Assembly (NCBI GenBank): GCA_040217175.1
Contig: JAVJNT010000002.1
Location: 124,001 to 188,000 of the forward strand
Source: Phycisphaerales bacterium
GTDB taxonomy: Bacteria > Planctomycetota > Phycisphaerae > Phycisphaerales > UBA1924
DNA: 64,000 nt
Direction: 5' to 3'
Every line of letters begins with the position of its first letter. The first letter of the stretch is position 1. Positions 18,478 through 29,216 of the stretch are shown one piece after another. Below the pieces are notes generated by a model. That model did no database searches, had not been told where the DNA came from, and was given only the letters and a program-made list of their open reading frames with translations. The position numbers were made by a program, and so were the translations under genes.

Positions 18478-18701
18478 CGCCCGAGCCAGGTCCAATAATC
18501 TTGCCTCACAGAACTCGAAAATGGACCTTCGCAAGTCCGAAAGCCAAAAAGTCTGGCATTTGTCTCAGAAAAAGCTCGCAATGGGTGAACATTCCCGTTA
18601 CCGTAATGTGAGTGCGGATCCGGCAGCAATCGGGTCCGGTGTTGTTCCTCGTGAGGGCGGCCCAGAAGGGGCGTCCATTTCCTAGGAAGAGGGTAGAAGA
18701 C

Positions 18702-19307
18702 ATGCGTAACGCAATGACTGTTGTCGCTCTGGCCGGCGCCGCTTCGGTGGCCGCCGCCCAGTCGACGGTGTATTTCTCCGACTTCGAGGCCGACGGTGGC
18801 GGCTGGACCGCCAGCGGCGTCAACGGCGACTGGGAGCGCGGCATCGGCACCGGCTTCGTCGGTGGCTCCGGCAGCACCGAGCCCCTCGGTGGCTTCAGTG
18901 GCGACTGGGTGTGGGGCACCGTCATCGGTGGCGACCACGGCGTCGGCAGCGACGAGCAGCTCAGCCAGAACTTCGACTTCTCCGGCCTCACCGACGTCAC
19001 CCTCTCCTTCCAGGAGTGGAGCGACAGCGGCAGCTCGACCTTCGACATGGCCTCGGTCATCGTCAACGGCGATCAGCTCTACCTGAGCGATGGTGACTCC
19101 GGCGACGCGTGGCGCGCCGTCAACCTCGACCTGAGCGCCTACGACGGCCTCAGCAGCGTCGACATCACCTTCAACTTCACGAGCACGACCGTTGTCGAGC
19201 GTACCGGCTGGTACATCGACGACGTCGGCATCCGCGCCATCCCGGCGCCCGCCAGCCTGGCCCTGCTGGGCCTCGGTGGCCTGGCCGCCGCCCGCCGCCG
19301 CCGCTAA
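18702..19307 (+). CDS. PEP-CTERM sorted secreted protein, probable choice-of-anchor/jelly-roll type
   Basis: A 201-residue exported protein. The ATG at 18702 starts a short signal peptide (MRNAMTVVALAGAASVAAAQ). The frame extends further upstream but without signal-peptide character. The mature part starts STVYFSDFEADGGGWTASG, contains LDLSAYDGLSSVDITFNFTS and ends with TGWYIDDVGI. This pattern is typical of MAM/jelly-roll domains on surface proteins. The C-terminal sorting signal IPAPASLALLGLGGLAA plus ARRRR is identical in protein sequence to that of the gene at 14205-14789, so one exosortase probably handles both. A strong terminator follows. Confidence 0.87.
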   Translation: MRNAMTVVALAGAASVAAAQSTVYFSDFEADGGGWTASGVNGDWERGIGTGFVGGSGSTEPLGGFSGDWVWGTVIGGDHGVGSDEQLSQNFDFSGLTDVTLSFQEWSDSGSSTFDMASVIVNGDQLYLSDGDSGDAWRAVNLDLSAYDGLSSVDITFNFTSTTVVERTGWYIDDVGIRAIPAPASLALLGLGGLAAARRRR

Positions 19308-19334
19308 TCCGGCTTCCGGCAGACACGCAATTGC

Positions 19335-19364
19335 AAAGCCCGGCCTCTCTGGCCGGGCTTTTTC
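19335..19364 (+). terminator. Rho-independent terminator of PEP-CTERM gene
   Basis: A perfect 11-bp stem (AAAGCCCGGCC / GGCCGGGCTTT) has a five-base loop, with further T residues after the stem. It lies 27 bases beyond the stop codon. Confidence 0.85.
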
Positions 19365-19388
19365 GTGCGCCGCTTGGGACCCATCGGC

Positions 19389-19964
19389 TCAGATGTCGTG
19401 GCGGTGCTGGAGCAGTTTCTCGATCCGGTGCAGCGTCGCGCGGATGTCGTCCAGGGCCGCCGACGACTCGGCCGGCACCGCCGCCGGAGCTTCGGGGCCG
19501 CCGCTCGAACGCCGTGAACGCCCCTCGGAAAGCTCGTCACGCTGGTCGAGCACGGCCTCGCGGAAGCCCGGCGCGTCGACGATGCCAATGAGGCTCACCA
19601 GATGCCCGCCCGGGCCCGAGCTCTGGCCGGCGGTCTCGACCTTGAAGCCGTGCAGGCCCATCGCCCGCATGATGGGGCCCTGGATCATCTGCAGGTCGGT
19701 GATCTTCTCGAGGGGGATCGTGCTCTCGACGCGGTTGAGCCAGCCCTTGCGGATCTCCAGCGTCCGCTCGGTCAGCGTGCAGCTCATCCGCTCGATGTAC
19801 TTGTCGATCAGGATCTTGCCGACCAGCAGGTACACGACCGCCAGGGGGATCGTCACGATGCACACGACGAGCACGATGGTGCCGCTGATCAGGTGGTAGG
19901 TCGAGAGCTTCGGATCGAAGCTGGCTTCGCGGAGGACCTTGTGCCGGCGTGATGGCTCGCTCAT
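19389..19964 (-). CDS. Membrane protein with bacterial PH domain (bPH2/YdbS-like)
   Basis: A 191-residue protein. Residues about 25-55 form a double hydrophobic hairpin (ISGTIVLVVCIVTIPLAVVY). They are followed by the bPH2 pattern YIERMSCTLTERTLEIRKGW, then LNRVESTIPLEKITDLQMIQ and MGLHGFKVETAG, and a helical C-terminus with a run of charged residues (DELSEGRSRRSS). Such proteins are small inner-membrane proteins of unknown function. The IPLEKITD stretch is the most diagnostic part. It lies downstream of nuoH on the same strand with a 60-base gap, so the two may share a transcript. Confidence 0.8.
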   Translation of the reverse strand: MSEPSRRHKVLREASFDPKLSTYHLISGTIVLVVCIVTIPLAVVYLLVGKILIDKYIERMSCTLTERTLEIRKGWLNRVESTIPLEKITDLQMIQGPIMRAMGLHGFKVETAGQSSGPGGHLVSLIGIVDAPGFREAVLDQRDELSEGRSRRSSGGPEAPAAVPAESSAALDDIRATLHRIEKLLQHRHDI

Positions 19965-20024
19965 GCCCGAGCATAGGGCAACCCCGCCGCCATCCGTTTC
20001 AGCGTGCCCGGCTCAGCTCGGGAC

Positions 20025-21392
20025 TCAGCTCGGCTGGACGGTGCCCTGCACGGGCCGATCCTCGCGGGCCATCGGGTGGCTCGGCGTCAGCGTCACCCGC
20101 TCGCCGGGCAGCGGGTTGAACCGCGAGCCGAGCATCTGAATCTTGCGGTTGGGGTTGTACGACGGCAGGCGGCCGACCACGAACCACAGGGCGGCGATGA
20201 GCACCAGGTTGCCGCCGAACATCATGACCGGGTGGGCCCAGCCCTGGGGGATACCGAAGTAGACAGCGACCGACGTCAGCACGAGCACGACCAGGGCGAG
20301 CGGGATCATGCCCTGCCACGCCGAGCTCATGACCTGGTCGTACCGCAGCCGCGGCACCGTCCACCGCACCAGCATGATCAGGAACACCAGGGCCCCGACC
20401 TTGGCGAAGTAGACGCCAAGCTTGGCCAGCACGGCCAGCAGCCCGGTCGCCCCGGTCGCCGTCAGCGGGTCGCTGATGCCCGGCACGGGCGAGAGCGTGA
20501 ACCCGCCCAGGAAGAGCAGGGCGAAGAACGCCGCGCTCACCGCCACGTGGCTGTACTCGGCCAGGAAGAACAGGGCGAACCGCATCGAGTTGTACTCGGT
20601 GTGGTATCCGCCAACCAGTTCGCTCTCGGCCTCGGCATTGTCGAACGGCGTGCGGTTGGCCTCGGCCAGCATGGCGATGAAGAAGATCAAGGCCGCGATG
20701 GGCTGGCTGGCGATCAGCCAGCCGTTGGTCTCCTGGTAGCGGATGATGTCCATCGGCAGCAAGCTACCCACCATCACCAGCACGCACAGCAGGCTGATGC
20801 CCAGGGGCAGCTCGTACGCCAGCATCTGGGCCGTCGCCCGCAGGCCGCCCAGGAACGAGTACTTGTTGTTGCTGGCCCAGCCGCCCAGGGTGATGCCGTA
20901 CACGCCCAGCGACGCGATGGCGATCATGTAGATCACGCCCACGTTGACGGGTAACGCGGCGATCTGCACCACGCCGCCCTCGACGGGCAGGCTCAGGAAG
21001 GGAATCGTGAAGCTCGGGCACTCCCACAGGCCGCCCCAGGGGATGATCGCAAAGCCGATGAGGGCCGGGATGACCACGATGCCCGGGGCCAGCGTGAACA
21101 ACACCTTGTCCACCTTGCCGGGGGTGTAGTCCTCCTTCAGCATGAACTTGATGCCGTCGGCCAGCGGCTGGCCCAGCCCGAGCAGCCGGGGGCCCTTGAG
21201 GAACTTCAGGAAGGGCAGGCCCAGGTCGAAGCCCGTGCGGTTGGGCCCCAGGCGGTCCTGGATGTAGGCCGAAATCTTCCGCTCGGCATAGGTGAAGTAC
21301 CCCGCCCCGGCCAGCAGCACGTGGACCATGACGGCGTAGACCAGGACGCTGACGATGAGCTGGGCGGAGATGAAGCTGAGCAGGTCTGCCAT
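20025..21392 (-). CDS. nuoH: NADH-quinone oxidoreductase subunit H
   Basis: A 455-residue membrane subunit of respiratory complex I, with about eight to nine helices. It forms the quinone-binding link between the hydrophilic arm and the proton-pumping arm. Seen: YAERKISAYIQDRLGPNRTG, LLGLGQPLADGIKFMLKEDY, WASNNKYSFLGGLRATAQML and EANRTPFDNAEAESELVGGYH with the conserved Glu residues. The C-terminus is longer than in most NuoH proteins, with a soluble tail of about 50 residues (GSRFNPLPGERVTLTPSHPM). No other nuo gene is adjacent on either side, which is unusual because complex I genes normally form one operon. Confidence 0.93.
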   Translation of the reverse strand: MADLLSFISAQLIVSVLVYAVMVHVLLAGAGYFTYAERKISAYIQDRLGPNRTGFDLGLPFLKFLKGPRLLGLGQPLADGIKFMLKEDYTPGKVDKVLFTLAPGIVVIPALIGFAIIPWGGLWECPSFTIPFLSLPVEGGVVQIAALPVNVGVIYMIAIASLGVYGITLGGWASNNKYSFLGGLRATAQMLAYELPLGISLLCVLVMVGSLLPMDIIRYQETNGWLIASQPIAALIFFIAMLAEANRTPFDNAEAESELVGGYHTEYNSMRFALFFLAEYSHVAVSAAFFALLFLGGFTLSPVPGISDPLTATGATGLLAVLAKLGVYFAKVGALVFLIMLVRWTVPRLRYDQVMSSAWQGMIPLALVVLVLTSVAVYFGIPQGWAHPVMMFGGNLVLIAALWFVVGRLPSYNPNRKIQMLGSRFNPLPGERVTLTPSHPMAREDRPVQGTVQPS

Positions 21393-21508
21393 AAGGGGCG
21401 ATGGTAGCCCGATTTCTGATCGGTGGACCGCGTACAGCTCTTCCTACAGGCCCCTCGCCTATTCTGATCGAGGTGGCAATCATCCAATCATCATCTAGGA
21501 AAGTGCTC

Positions 21509-22492
21509 ATGACAACTAGCCAACGTTCGGTCGAGATCGCACCGCCAGCCGAGCGCCTTGTCATTGGCAATCACGATGCAGTGCCATGTCCCAAGCATGA
21601 GACACTGTTTACAGAAGAGGAAGCCGATGCTTGGGCTGAGGAACTTCGGGAGCTGCTGGCAGCCGACTTGACTCCCGAGACTCGGGCAGCCATCGAATCC
21701 GACTTCGGTCGGGAGATTTGGTCATTCGGCGGATGGTATCAGCGAATCACATTTGACGATCGACATGTATCTACGACGAGCGATCACCCCCGCGTTCGTG
21801 AATCTCCCGGCAGTCTCAATCGTCTCGGAGGGCGACTTACCCCTCATGAAGCATCCATCTTGCGGCCGATGCCCAAGTGGAAGTACATTGAACGCCTGCT
21901 TCCTGATCTGGCCGGCAAGTCTGTACTTGAATTGGGAAGTTCGAACGGATTCTTTTCTCTAGCGTTCGCCTCTCTGGGAGCAGAGCGAGTATTGGGCCTA
22001 GAACTCCTACGAGGTCAAGTCGATGCGGCTCAATGGGCGGCGAAGACGAAGGGACTTGATCATGTAGAGTTCCGGTGCACCGATGCACTTCTCGACCGCT
22101 CTATCGAGCCTCACGACATTGTGTTTCTTTCAGAGGTTCACAACCACTTCCCGCTACCGTTCTACGGGCTGCTGAGGGTTCTCAATTTGGCCAAGGAGTT
22201 AGTCGTGTTCGACAACTCCGGCGTGATTGCAAAGCCCGAGCAGCAGTTTCGGTTTCAGACTTTCCGCGACCCAAACAATCGCCGCATCAGCTTTACTCAC
22301 TGCACGATGAGCGAAGGGCTCCTGATGCATGTGCTCGATCTGTTCGGCGTACCTGTGAATCGTGTCCGAGCGTTTAAGTCACCGCTCAACGATGCGCACG
22401 TACTGTATCTGATCGACACGAGTAACCTTCAGCGAGATCGGCTCAGCAATGGTTATCCGGAGTGCCTGCGAGACTTCTTCGATCGGATCTAG
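21509..22492 (+). CDS. SAM-dependent methyltransferase, CmoB-like (DUF1698/Methyltransf_9)
   Basis: A 327-residue class I methyltransferase. The start is the ATG at 21509, with TAGGAAAG just before it. SAM-binding motif I is SVLELGSSNGFFSLAFASLG, and LGLELLRGQVDAAQW matches motif II. The stretch WKYIERLLPDLAGKS before motif I and the overall layout resemble CmoB, the tRNA wobble-uridine carboxymethyltransferase. The specific Cx-SAM residues cannot be confirmed, so it may instead modify a sugar or lipid. It opens a block of three genes (21.5-24.2 kb) with clearly lower GC and different codon choice, and a sulfotransferase follows 32 bases later. Confidence 0.75.
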   Translation: MTTSQRSVEIAPPAERLVIGNHDAVPCPKHETLFTEEEADAWAEELRELLAADLTPETRAAIESDFGREIWSFGGWYQRITFDDRHVSTTSDHPRVRESPGSLNRLGGRLTPHEASILRPMPKWKYIERLLPDLAGKSVLELGSSNGFFSLAFASLGAERVLGLELLRGQVDAAQWAAKTKGLDHVEFRCTDALLDRSIEPHDIVFLSEVHNHFPLPFYGLLRVLNLAKELVVFDNSGVIAKPEQQFRFQTFRDPNNRRISFTHCTMSEGLLMHVLDLFGVPVNRVRAFKSPLNDAHVLYLIDTSNLQRDRLSNGYPECLRDFFDRI

Positions 22493-22524
22493 GTGATTCG
22501 GCCGCGTACAAGAGAGAATTCACC

Positions 22525-23355
22525 ATGACAGCAAGCGTTTCTTGGATCGCCTCGTATCCTCGCAGCGGAAACACTTGGCTGCGATTTCTGATCGCAAACT
22601 GCCTTAGCGATCATCCGTTCGATTGGACAGGTGGCCTCAACGCCTTCGCGTTCGAGCTGCATTTCTATAGAGAAATGATGCTAGAGCGCGGATGGGATGA
22701 GGCACAGACACTTGACAAACTGCGAGAAGTCGCCGCAGGCCAGCCAACTGCTTCGTCCATCGGCGACCAGATCTTCGTGAAGAGCCATGATCTTTGGTCG
22801 CCAACTCATACGTTTGCTGGGCACACGCGCCGTGCCATACTGCTTGTTCGCGACCCCCTCGACGTGTTGCTTAGCGGGCTCCACTATGCCCGCTTAACTC
22901 GCGACTACAACGGCGACGACGAATCCTATATCCGGAACTACCTGGAATGTGGCGGAGACCCTGCTTGGATCCGTATGGGATATGGCAGTTGGTCCCAGCA
23001 CGCGAAGAGCTGGATGAATCAAGACGAGTTCCCTGTGAGCGTCGTCCGCTATGAAGACCTCAAATCGAACACGGAAACAGAGTTGGTGAAGATCTGCGAG
23101 TTCCTGGAACTTCCGGTCTACCGACACCTCATTGATAAGGCTGCCGAAAAATCGTCTATGGAGCGACTCCGTAAATCGGAAGTCGAGGCGAGAGAGAAGG
23201 GACAATTTGGGGGTTTGAGGGACGGCATGTTCTTCATTAACCAGGGCCGCTCAGGCCAAAACCTGTCAGACGTCTCACCCGAGCTGGATGACCTTTTCGA
23301 AGAACAGTTTGCCGATGATATGAAGATGTTTGGGTATGATCGCAGGACGGTCTAG
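22525..23355 (+). CDS. Sulfotransferase domain protein
   Basis: A 276-residue enzyme of the PAPS-dependent sulfotransferase family. The 5'-phosphosulfate loop is ASYPRSGNTWLRFLIANCLS and the 3'-phosphate-binding motif is ILLVRDPLDVLLSGLHY. VVRYEDLKSNTETEL and the C-terminal KGQFGGLRDGMF region also fit. It would transfer sulfate from PAPS to a hydroxyl on an unknown acceptor such as a glycan or lipid. The ATG at 22525 is preferred over an upstream start that would overlap the methyltransferase. It belongs to the lower-GC block and is probably co-transcribed with the methyltransferase. Confidence 0.87.
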   Translation: MTASVSWIASYPRSGNTWLRFLIANCLSDHPFDWTGGLNAFAFELHFYREMMLERGWDEAQTLDKLREVAAGQPTASSIGDQIFVKSHDLWSPTHTFAGHTRRAILLVRDPLDVLLSGLHYARLTRDYNGDDESYIRNYLECGGDPAWIRMGYGSWSQHAKSWMNQDEFPVSVVRYEDLKSNTETELVKICEFLELPVYRHLIDKAAEKSSMERLRKSEVEAREKGQFGGLRDGMFFINQGRSGQNLSDVSPELDDLFEEQFADDMKMFGYDRRTV

Positions 23356-23421
23356 AAAGTGCAGTCGCGATATCCCACGTGAGAGCCCAATACTCCGGCA
23401 AGTCTCGACCCGAAAAGCCGG

Positions 23422-24150
23422 TCACCAGTCAAGGTCTTGCTCGTACCCGAGAGTAATGAGCAATTGTCCGTGATGCTGCTTGAACGCATCTGTCACTCGA
23501 TCTGTGAAGTGATTCTTCCAATCGCCCGAGGTGCCCTTCCTGTTGTGGTGCCCGACGTCCTCTTGACCAGGCTTGCGGCCTGTAGTGCGTTCGAACGACT
23601 CTGCTTCGATCGCCTGGCGGCGATGCGCGTCATCTCTTCCTACGCCGAGGTATTTTAGCATGTCGCCGAGAACGGCTTGCTGATCGGCGATTGCGTCTTC
23701 GTATCGAACAATTTTTCGTTCGTCCGCCGCGGCTTCATGCCAAGTCTGTTGACACCGCGCCATCACCGCAACTGGCTTCTCCAAGGCAAAGAGCAGCCCA
23801 TCCTCAAGTGAAACGCTGTTGAGCTTTTCACGGAACTCAACGACGCTCGGATTGAGTGGATGCGAATGACGCATGCTGAAATACCATGAAACCATGGCAT
23901 CACGAAGATCGCGAATAAACACAGCGCACTTGTAACTTGGATCAGTGCCTGCAGCTTCAACAAATCCATAGCGAGGAAGATACACCGGCGTGTAAATGTG
24001 GCCGGGGGTAATAGTCAGGCTATCGAGAAACGGAACTCCGGGCTCATCCGCAATCCGATCGGGTTCAAGCCTGTTCAGGATCTTGCGGATCCACTGGCTA
24101 CCAGCCTTCCAGTGCGTGATATGAAATGCGGTCGGCGTCGGTGGTTCCAT
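23422..24150 (-). CDS. Second sulfotransferase-like protein, divergent
   Basis: A 242-residue protein convergent with the previous sulfotransferase. The start is placed at the ATG at 24148-24150, because GGAGG lies 11 bases upstream. A GTG 18 bases earlier is possible. A diverged phosphosulfate loop FHITHWKAGSQWIRKILNRL, the 3'-phosphate motif AVFIRDLRDAMVSWYFSMRH, a KIVRYEDAIADQQAVL segment and the C-terminal HNRKGTSGDWKNHFTD are visible. The last is the RKGxxGDWKxxFT signature of cytosolic-type sulfotransferases. The acceptor is unknown. It shares little sequence with the neighbouring sulfotransferase beyond these motifs, so a recent duplication is unlikely. Confidence 0.8.
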   Translation of the reverse strand: MEPPTPTAFHITHWKAGSQWIRKILNRLEPDRIADEPGVPFLDSLTITPGHIYTPVYLPRYGFVEAAGTDPSYKCAVFIRDLRDAMVSWYFSMRHSHPLNPSVVEFREKLNSVSLEDGLLFALEKPVAVMARCQQTWHEAAADERKIVRYEDAIADQQAVLGDMLKYLGVGRDDAHRRQAIEAESFERTTGRKPGQEDVGHHNRKGTSGDWKNHFTDRVTDAFKQHHGQLLITLGYEQDLDW

Positions 24151-24202
24151 AGTGTCTCTAGCCTCCACGCGTATTCATTGCTTTGGTCGGAGTCTCGCGG
24201 AC

Positions 24203-26442
<2,240 letters not shown>

Positions 26443-26468
26443 TCAACCATATGGACGGACGGGCACCA

Positions 26469-26648
26469 ATGGCAGACAAGAAAGACCACGGCCTCAGCAT
26501 CATGTGCCCGAACCTCACCTGCCGGAAGATCCTGGCGGTGCCGACGTCGGCGCGTGGCAAGACCGTGCGCTGCAAGGCCTGCGGCACGGCCATCCGCATC
26601 CCCGCGCAACGGCCGGACGACGGACCCAATCCTCGAAAGACGGCCTAG
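26469..26648 (+). CDS. Small zinc-ribbon protein
   Basis: A 59-residue protein starting at the ATG of MADKKDHGLSIMCPNLTCRK. It has two cysteine pairs, CPNLTC and CKAC, separated by ILAVPTSARGKTVR. This is the short zinc-ribbon (MJ0042/zf-ribbon-like) pattern with the LxVP...ARGKxVRCxxCG signature seen in many planctomycete proteins, often as an N-terminal module of larger membrane proteins. Here it stands alone. It ends 16 bases from the convergent FHA-protein gene. Function unknown; nucleic-acid or protein binding is a guess. Confidence 0.72.
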   Translation: MADKKDHGLSIMCPNLTCRKILAVPTSARGKTVRCKACGTAIRIPAQRPDDGPNPRKTA

Positions 26649-26663
26649 GGCGGAGCTCCGGCC

Positions 26664-27140
26664 TCAGAGCTTCGGTGCGTCGTCGTCGTCGTCGTCGAAG
26701 TCGAAGTCCGAGAACAGGTCCTCGTCGTCGTCCTCGAGCACCGAGCCCTGGCCGACCTGCTTGGAGGCCTGCGGCTGGCTGGTCGGTTGCTCGAGCTCGC
26801 TGGGCGTGCCCTTCTCGATGGCGGCGTCGTTATCGATGCTGGCGGGGTCGCCGTTGACGCGGAGCACCATGAATGCCGGGCCGATCTTCATGACGTCGCC
26901 GGGGGACATCTCGGCTTCTTCGATCTGCAGACCGTTGATAAAGGTGCCGTTGCTCGAGCCGAGGTCCTCGACCGAGAGGCCGCCGTGCTCGTTGGGCTCG
27001 ACGCGGCAGTGCTCGCGTGAGACCTCGGCCACGGGGACGCGGAGGTCGCAGTCTTCTTCGCGGCCGATGATGCGGGCCCGGGAGACCGCGAACGGGCGCT
27101 GCTCACCGTCTGACGTCACGAGCACGAGTTCGATCGACAC
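26664..27140 (-). CDS. FHA-domain protein with acidic tail
   Basis: A 158-residue protein. The GTG at 27138-27140 (SIELVLVTSDGEQRPFAV follows) is preferred because GGGAG lies nine bases upstream. The upstream extension has no domain character. The FHA core spans residues about 16-95: ARIIGREEDCDLRVPVAEVS, REHCRVEP and DLGSSNGTFINGLQIEEAEM, with the phosphothreonine-binding Arg, Ser, Asn and Gly in place. The C-terminal 45 residues are a Gln/Ser linker and a strongly acidic end (DDDEDLFSDFDFDDDDDD). It probably docks onto a Ser/Thr-kinase substrate. No kinase is in the window. hemW is divergent. Confidence 0.85.
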   Translation of the reverse strand: MSIELVLVTSDGEQRPFAVSRARIIGREEDCDLRVPVAEVSREHCRVEPNEHGGLSVEDLGSSNGTFINGLQIEEAEMSPGDVMKIGPAFMVLRVNGDPASIDNDAAIEKGTPSELEQPTSQPQASKQVGQGSVLEDDDEDLFSDFDFDDDDDDAPKL

Positions 27141-27249
27141 GGCGTACACTCCCGCTTGCGGCCACGCCTTCGGGCCCGAGCCTGTTGCGATCGGCCTCCG
27201 GGATGGGGCCGCATCGATTGCGTCTGGCCCGACGCCGGGCCATCTCCGG

Positions 27250-28458
27250 GTGACAGAAGTGGACCGTACCCCCATCACCGTCGCCGGGCAACGCCAGGGC
27301 GTGGCCCATCCGCTGGAATCATTGCGCGCTCGCGGGGGGGTGTCGGTACCCGTCCAGGCCCTGTACATCCACGTGCCGTTTTGCTTTCACAAGTGCCACT
27401 ACTGCGACTTCTACAGCATCGTGGATACCCGTGATCGGCAGGGCCCGTTCACGGATCGCCTGATCGCCGAGCTCGCCCACATCGCCCCGCTCGCCGGTAC
27501 GCTCACGAGCATCTTCGTCGGGGGTGGCACGCCCACGCTGCTCAGGACTGATCTGTGGGCCCGTCTGCTGGCGACGTTGCACGATCGGTTCGAGCTGGGC
27601 GGTGCCGAGTTCACGGTCGAATGCAACCCCGAAACGGCCTCGGACGAGCTCTTCGGGACGCTCGCGAACGGCGGCGTCAACCGCATCAGCATCGGGGCCC
27701 AGTCGTTTAACCCCCGGCATCTCAAGACGCTCGAGCGCTGGCACGACCCGGCGAACGTCGGCAGGGCGATCGAGCTGGCGCGGAGCGCCGGCATCGCGCG
27801 CCAATCGGTGGACCTGATCTTCGGCATCCCGGGCCAGACGCTCGCCGACTGGGAAGCCGACCTCAACGAGGCGGTCATGTTCGGCGTGGAACATCTCAGC
27901 TGCTATGCGCTGACCTACGAGCCCAACACGGCGATGACCGCGCGGATGGAGCGCGGGCAGTTCGAGCCCGCGGACGAAGACCTCGAGGCCGACATGCTGC
28001 AGCTGACGCTCGACACGCTCCGCGCGCGCGGATACGACCGCTACGAGGTCAGCAACTACGCCAGGCCCGGCGCCGAGTGCAGCCACAACCTCGCGTACTG
28101 GCGGCAGGAGCAGTGGCTCGCCGCGGGGCCGTCGGCCAGCGGGCACGTCGCGGGCTGGCGCTGGAAGAACGTGCCGCGGCTCGATTCGTACCTCAGCGCT
28201 CCGAGCGCGCGCGGCGTGCCGCCGGCGATCGACGTGGAAGAGCCGGACGCCCGGCGCGCGATGGCCGAGCGGATCATGACCGGCCTGCGGCTGCGCGAGG
28301 GCATCGACGCGAGCGAACTGCCCGGTGGGTTGCACGCTGAGGCGCTGCGGCAGCACGAGCGCGGCCACCTAGAGATCGACGGTGATCGCTGGCGGCTGAC
28401 CGACCGCGGCATGATGCTGGCCGACGGGATCGCGGCCGAGTTCATGGGGCTTCTCTAG
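27250..28458 (+). CDS. hemW: HemW-like radical SAM protein (haem chaperone / coproporphyrinogen oxidase family)
   Basis: A protein of about 402 residues. The radical-SAM cluster motif is YIHVPFCFHKCHYCDFYSIV (CxxxCxxC). It is followed by SIFVGGGTPTLLRTDLWARL, FTVECNPETASDELF, GVNRISIGAQSFNPRHLKTL, DLIFGIPGQTLADWEADLNE and YEVSNYARPGAECSHNLAYW, all typical of HemW/HemN-like proteins. Having only the three SAM cysteines without a fourth nearby favours HemW, a haem-inserting protein, over the anaerobic oxidase HemN. The start is uncertain: GTG codons at 27250, 27259 and 27301 are possible. It overlaps the convergent RluA-family gene by four bases. Confidence 0.88.
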   Translation: MTEVDRTPITVAGQRQGVAHPLESLRARGGVSVPVQALYIHVPFCFHKCHYCDFYSIVDTRDRQGPFTDRLIAELAHIAPLAGTLTSIFVGGGTPTLLRTDLWARLLATLHDRFELGGAEFTVECNPETASDELFGTLANGGVNRISIGAQSFNPRHLKTLERWHDPANVGRAIELARSAGIARQSVDLIFGIPGQTLADWEADLNEAVMFGVEHLSCYALTYEPNTAMTARMERGQFEPADEDLEADMLQLTLDTLRARGYDRYEVSNYARPGAECSHNLAYWRQEQWLAAGPSASGHVAGWRWKNVPRLDSYLSAPSARGVPPAIDVEEPDARRAMAERIMTGLRLREGIDASELPGGLHAEALRQHERGHLEIDGDRWRLTDRGMMLADGIAAEFMGLL

Positions 28459-29198
28459 GGATTCGGGCTGGAAGTGCCCGGCTTGCCCAGGCCGATGCGT
28501 TTGAGGGTGGCGACGAAGTCTCTGGGAAGCGGCGCGTGCACGTCCACCTGCTGGCCGGTCATGGGATGCTTGAACGCCAGGCGGTGGGCGTGCAGCATCA
28601 TGCGGCTGGCGGCGTCGGCCACGGTCGGATTGGCGTAGAGGTCGTCGCCCAGGATTGCGCAGCCGATGGAGGCAAGGTGCACGCGGACCTGGTGGAGGCG
28701 ACCGGTAATGGCCCGGCACTCGAGCAACGCCGCCGCGGGGTTCTGCTCGACGAGCCGGTAGGCCGTGAGCGCGGGCTTGCCGCTGCTGGCGATGCGGGCG
28801 AGCTTCTTGTCCTTCTGTTCTTCGAGGATCGGGCGGTTGATCGTGCCGGTCGGCAGCTTGGCGGGCGCTCGGCGGGTGATGGCGTAGTAGAACTTGGCCA
28901 GTTCCCGGTTGCGGAAGAGGTCGGCCAGGGCGTCGTAGCTCTCGGTCGAGAGGGCGACCAGGAGCAAGCCGCTGGTGGGCTTGTCGAGGCGGTGCATCAT
29001 GCCGAACTCGCGAGCCTTGCCGACGTTCTGGAGCTTCGCGCCGTACCGACAGAACAAGCCGTTGAGCAGGGTGTCGCTGGCGTGCGCCTTGCCCGGCACC
29101 GTGGCGAGGCGCGCCTTCTTGTTGACGACCAGCAGGTGCTCGTCTTCGTAGCAGACCGTGAAGGTCACGCGCTCGTTGGGCTCGATGCTGAGGTTCAT
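28455..29198 (-). CDS. RluA-family pseudouridine synthase
   Basis: A 247-residue RNA pseudouridine synthase. The catalytic motif MMHRLDKPTSGLLLVALS contains the essential Asp. Upstream are EDEHLLVVNKKARLATVPG and downstream AKFYYAITRRAPAKLPTGTI, ALLECRAITGRLHQVRVHLA and GDDLYANP, which define the RluA/RluC/RluD branch. No S4 domain precedes it, so the exact tRNA or rRNA target is open. It lies 18 bases downstream of the 6-phosphogluconolactonase-like gene on the same strand and is probably co-transcribed with it. Confidence 0.9.
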   Translation of the reverse strand: MNLSIEPNERVTFTVCYEDEHLLVVNKKARLATVPGKAHASDTLLNGLFCRYGAKLQNVGKAREFGMMHRLDKPTSGLLLVALSTESYDALADLFRNRELAKFYYAITRRAPAKLPTGTINRPILEEQKDKKLARIASSGKPALTAYRLVEQNPAAALLECRAITGRLHQVRVHLASIGCAILGDDLYANPTVADAASRMMLHAHRLAFKHPMTGQQVDVHAPLPRDFVATLKRIGLGKPGTSSPNP

Positions 29199-29216
29199 GT
29201 GGTTCCCGGGCCCGTC

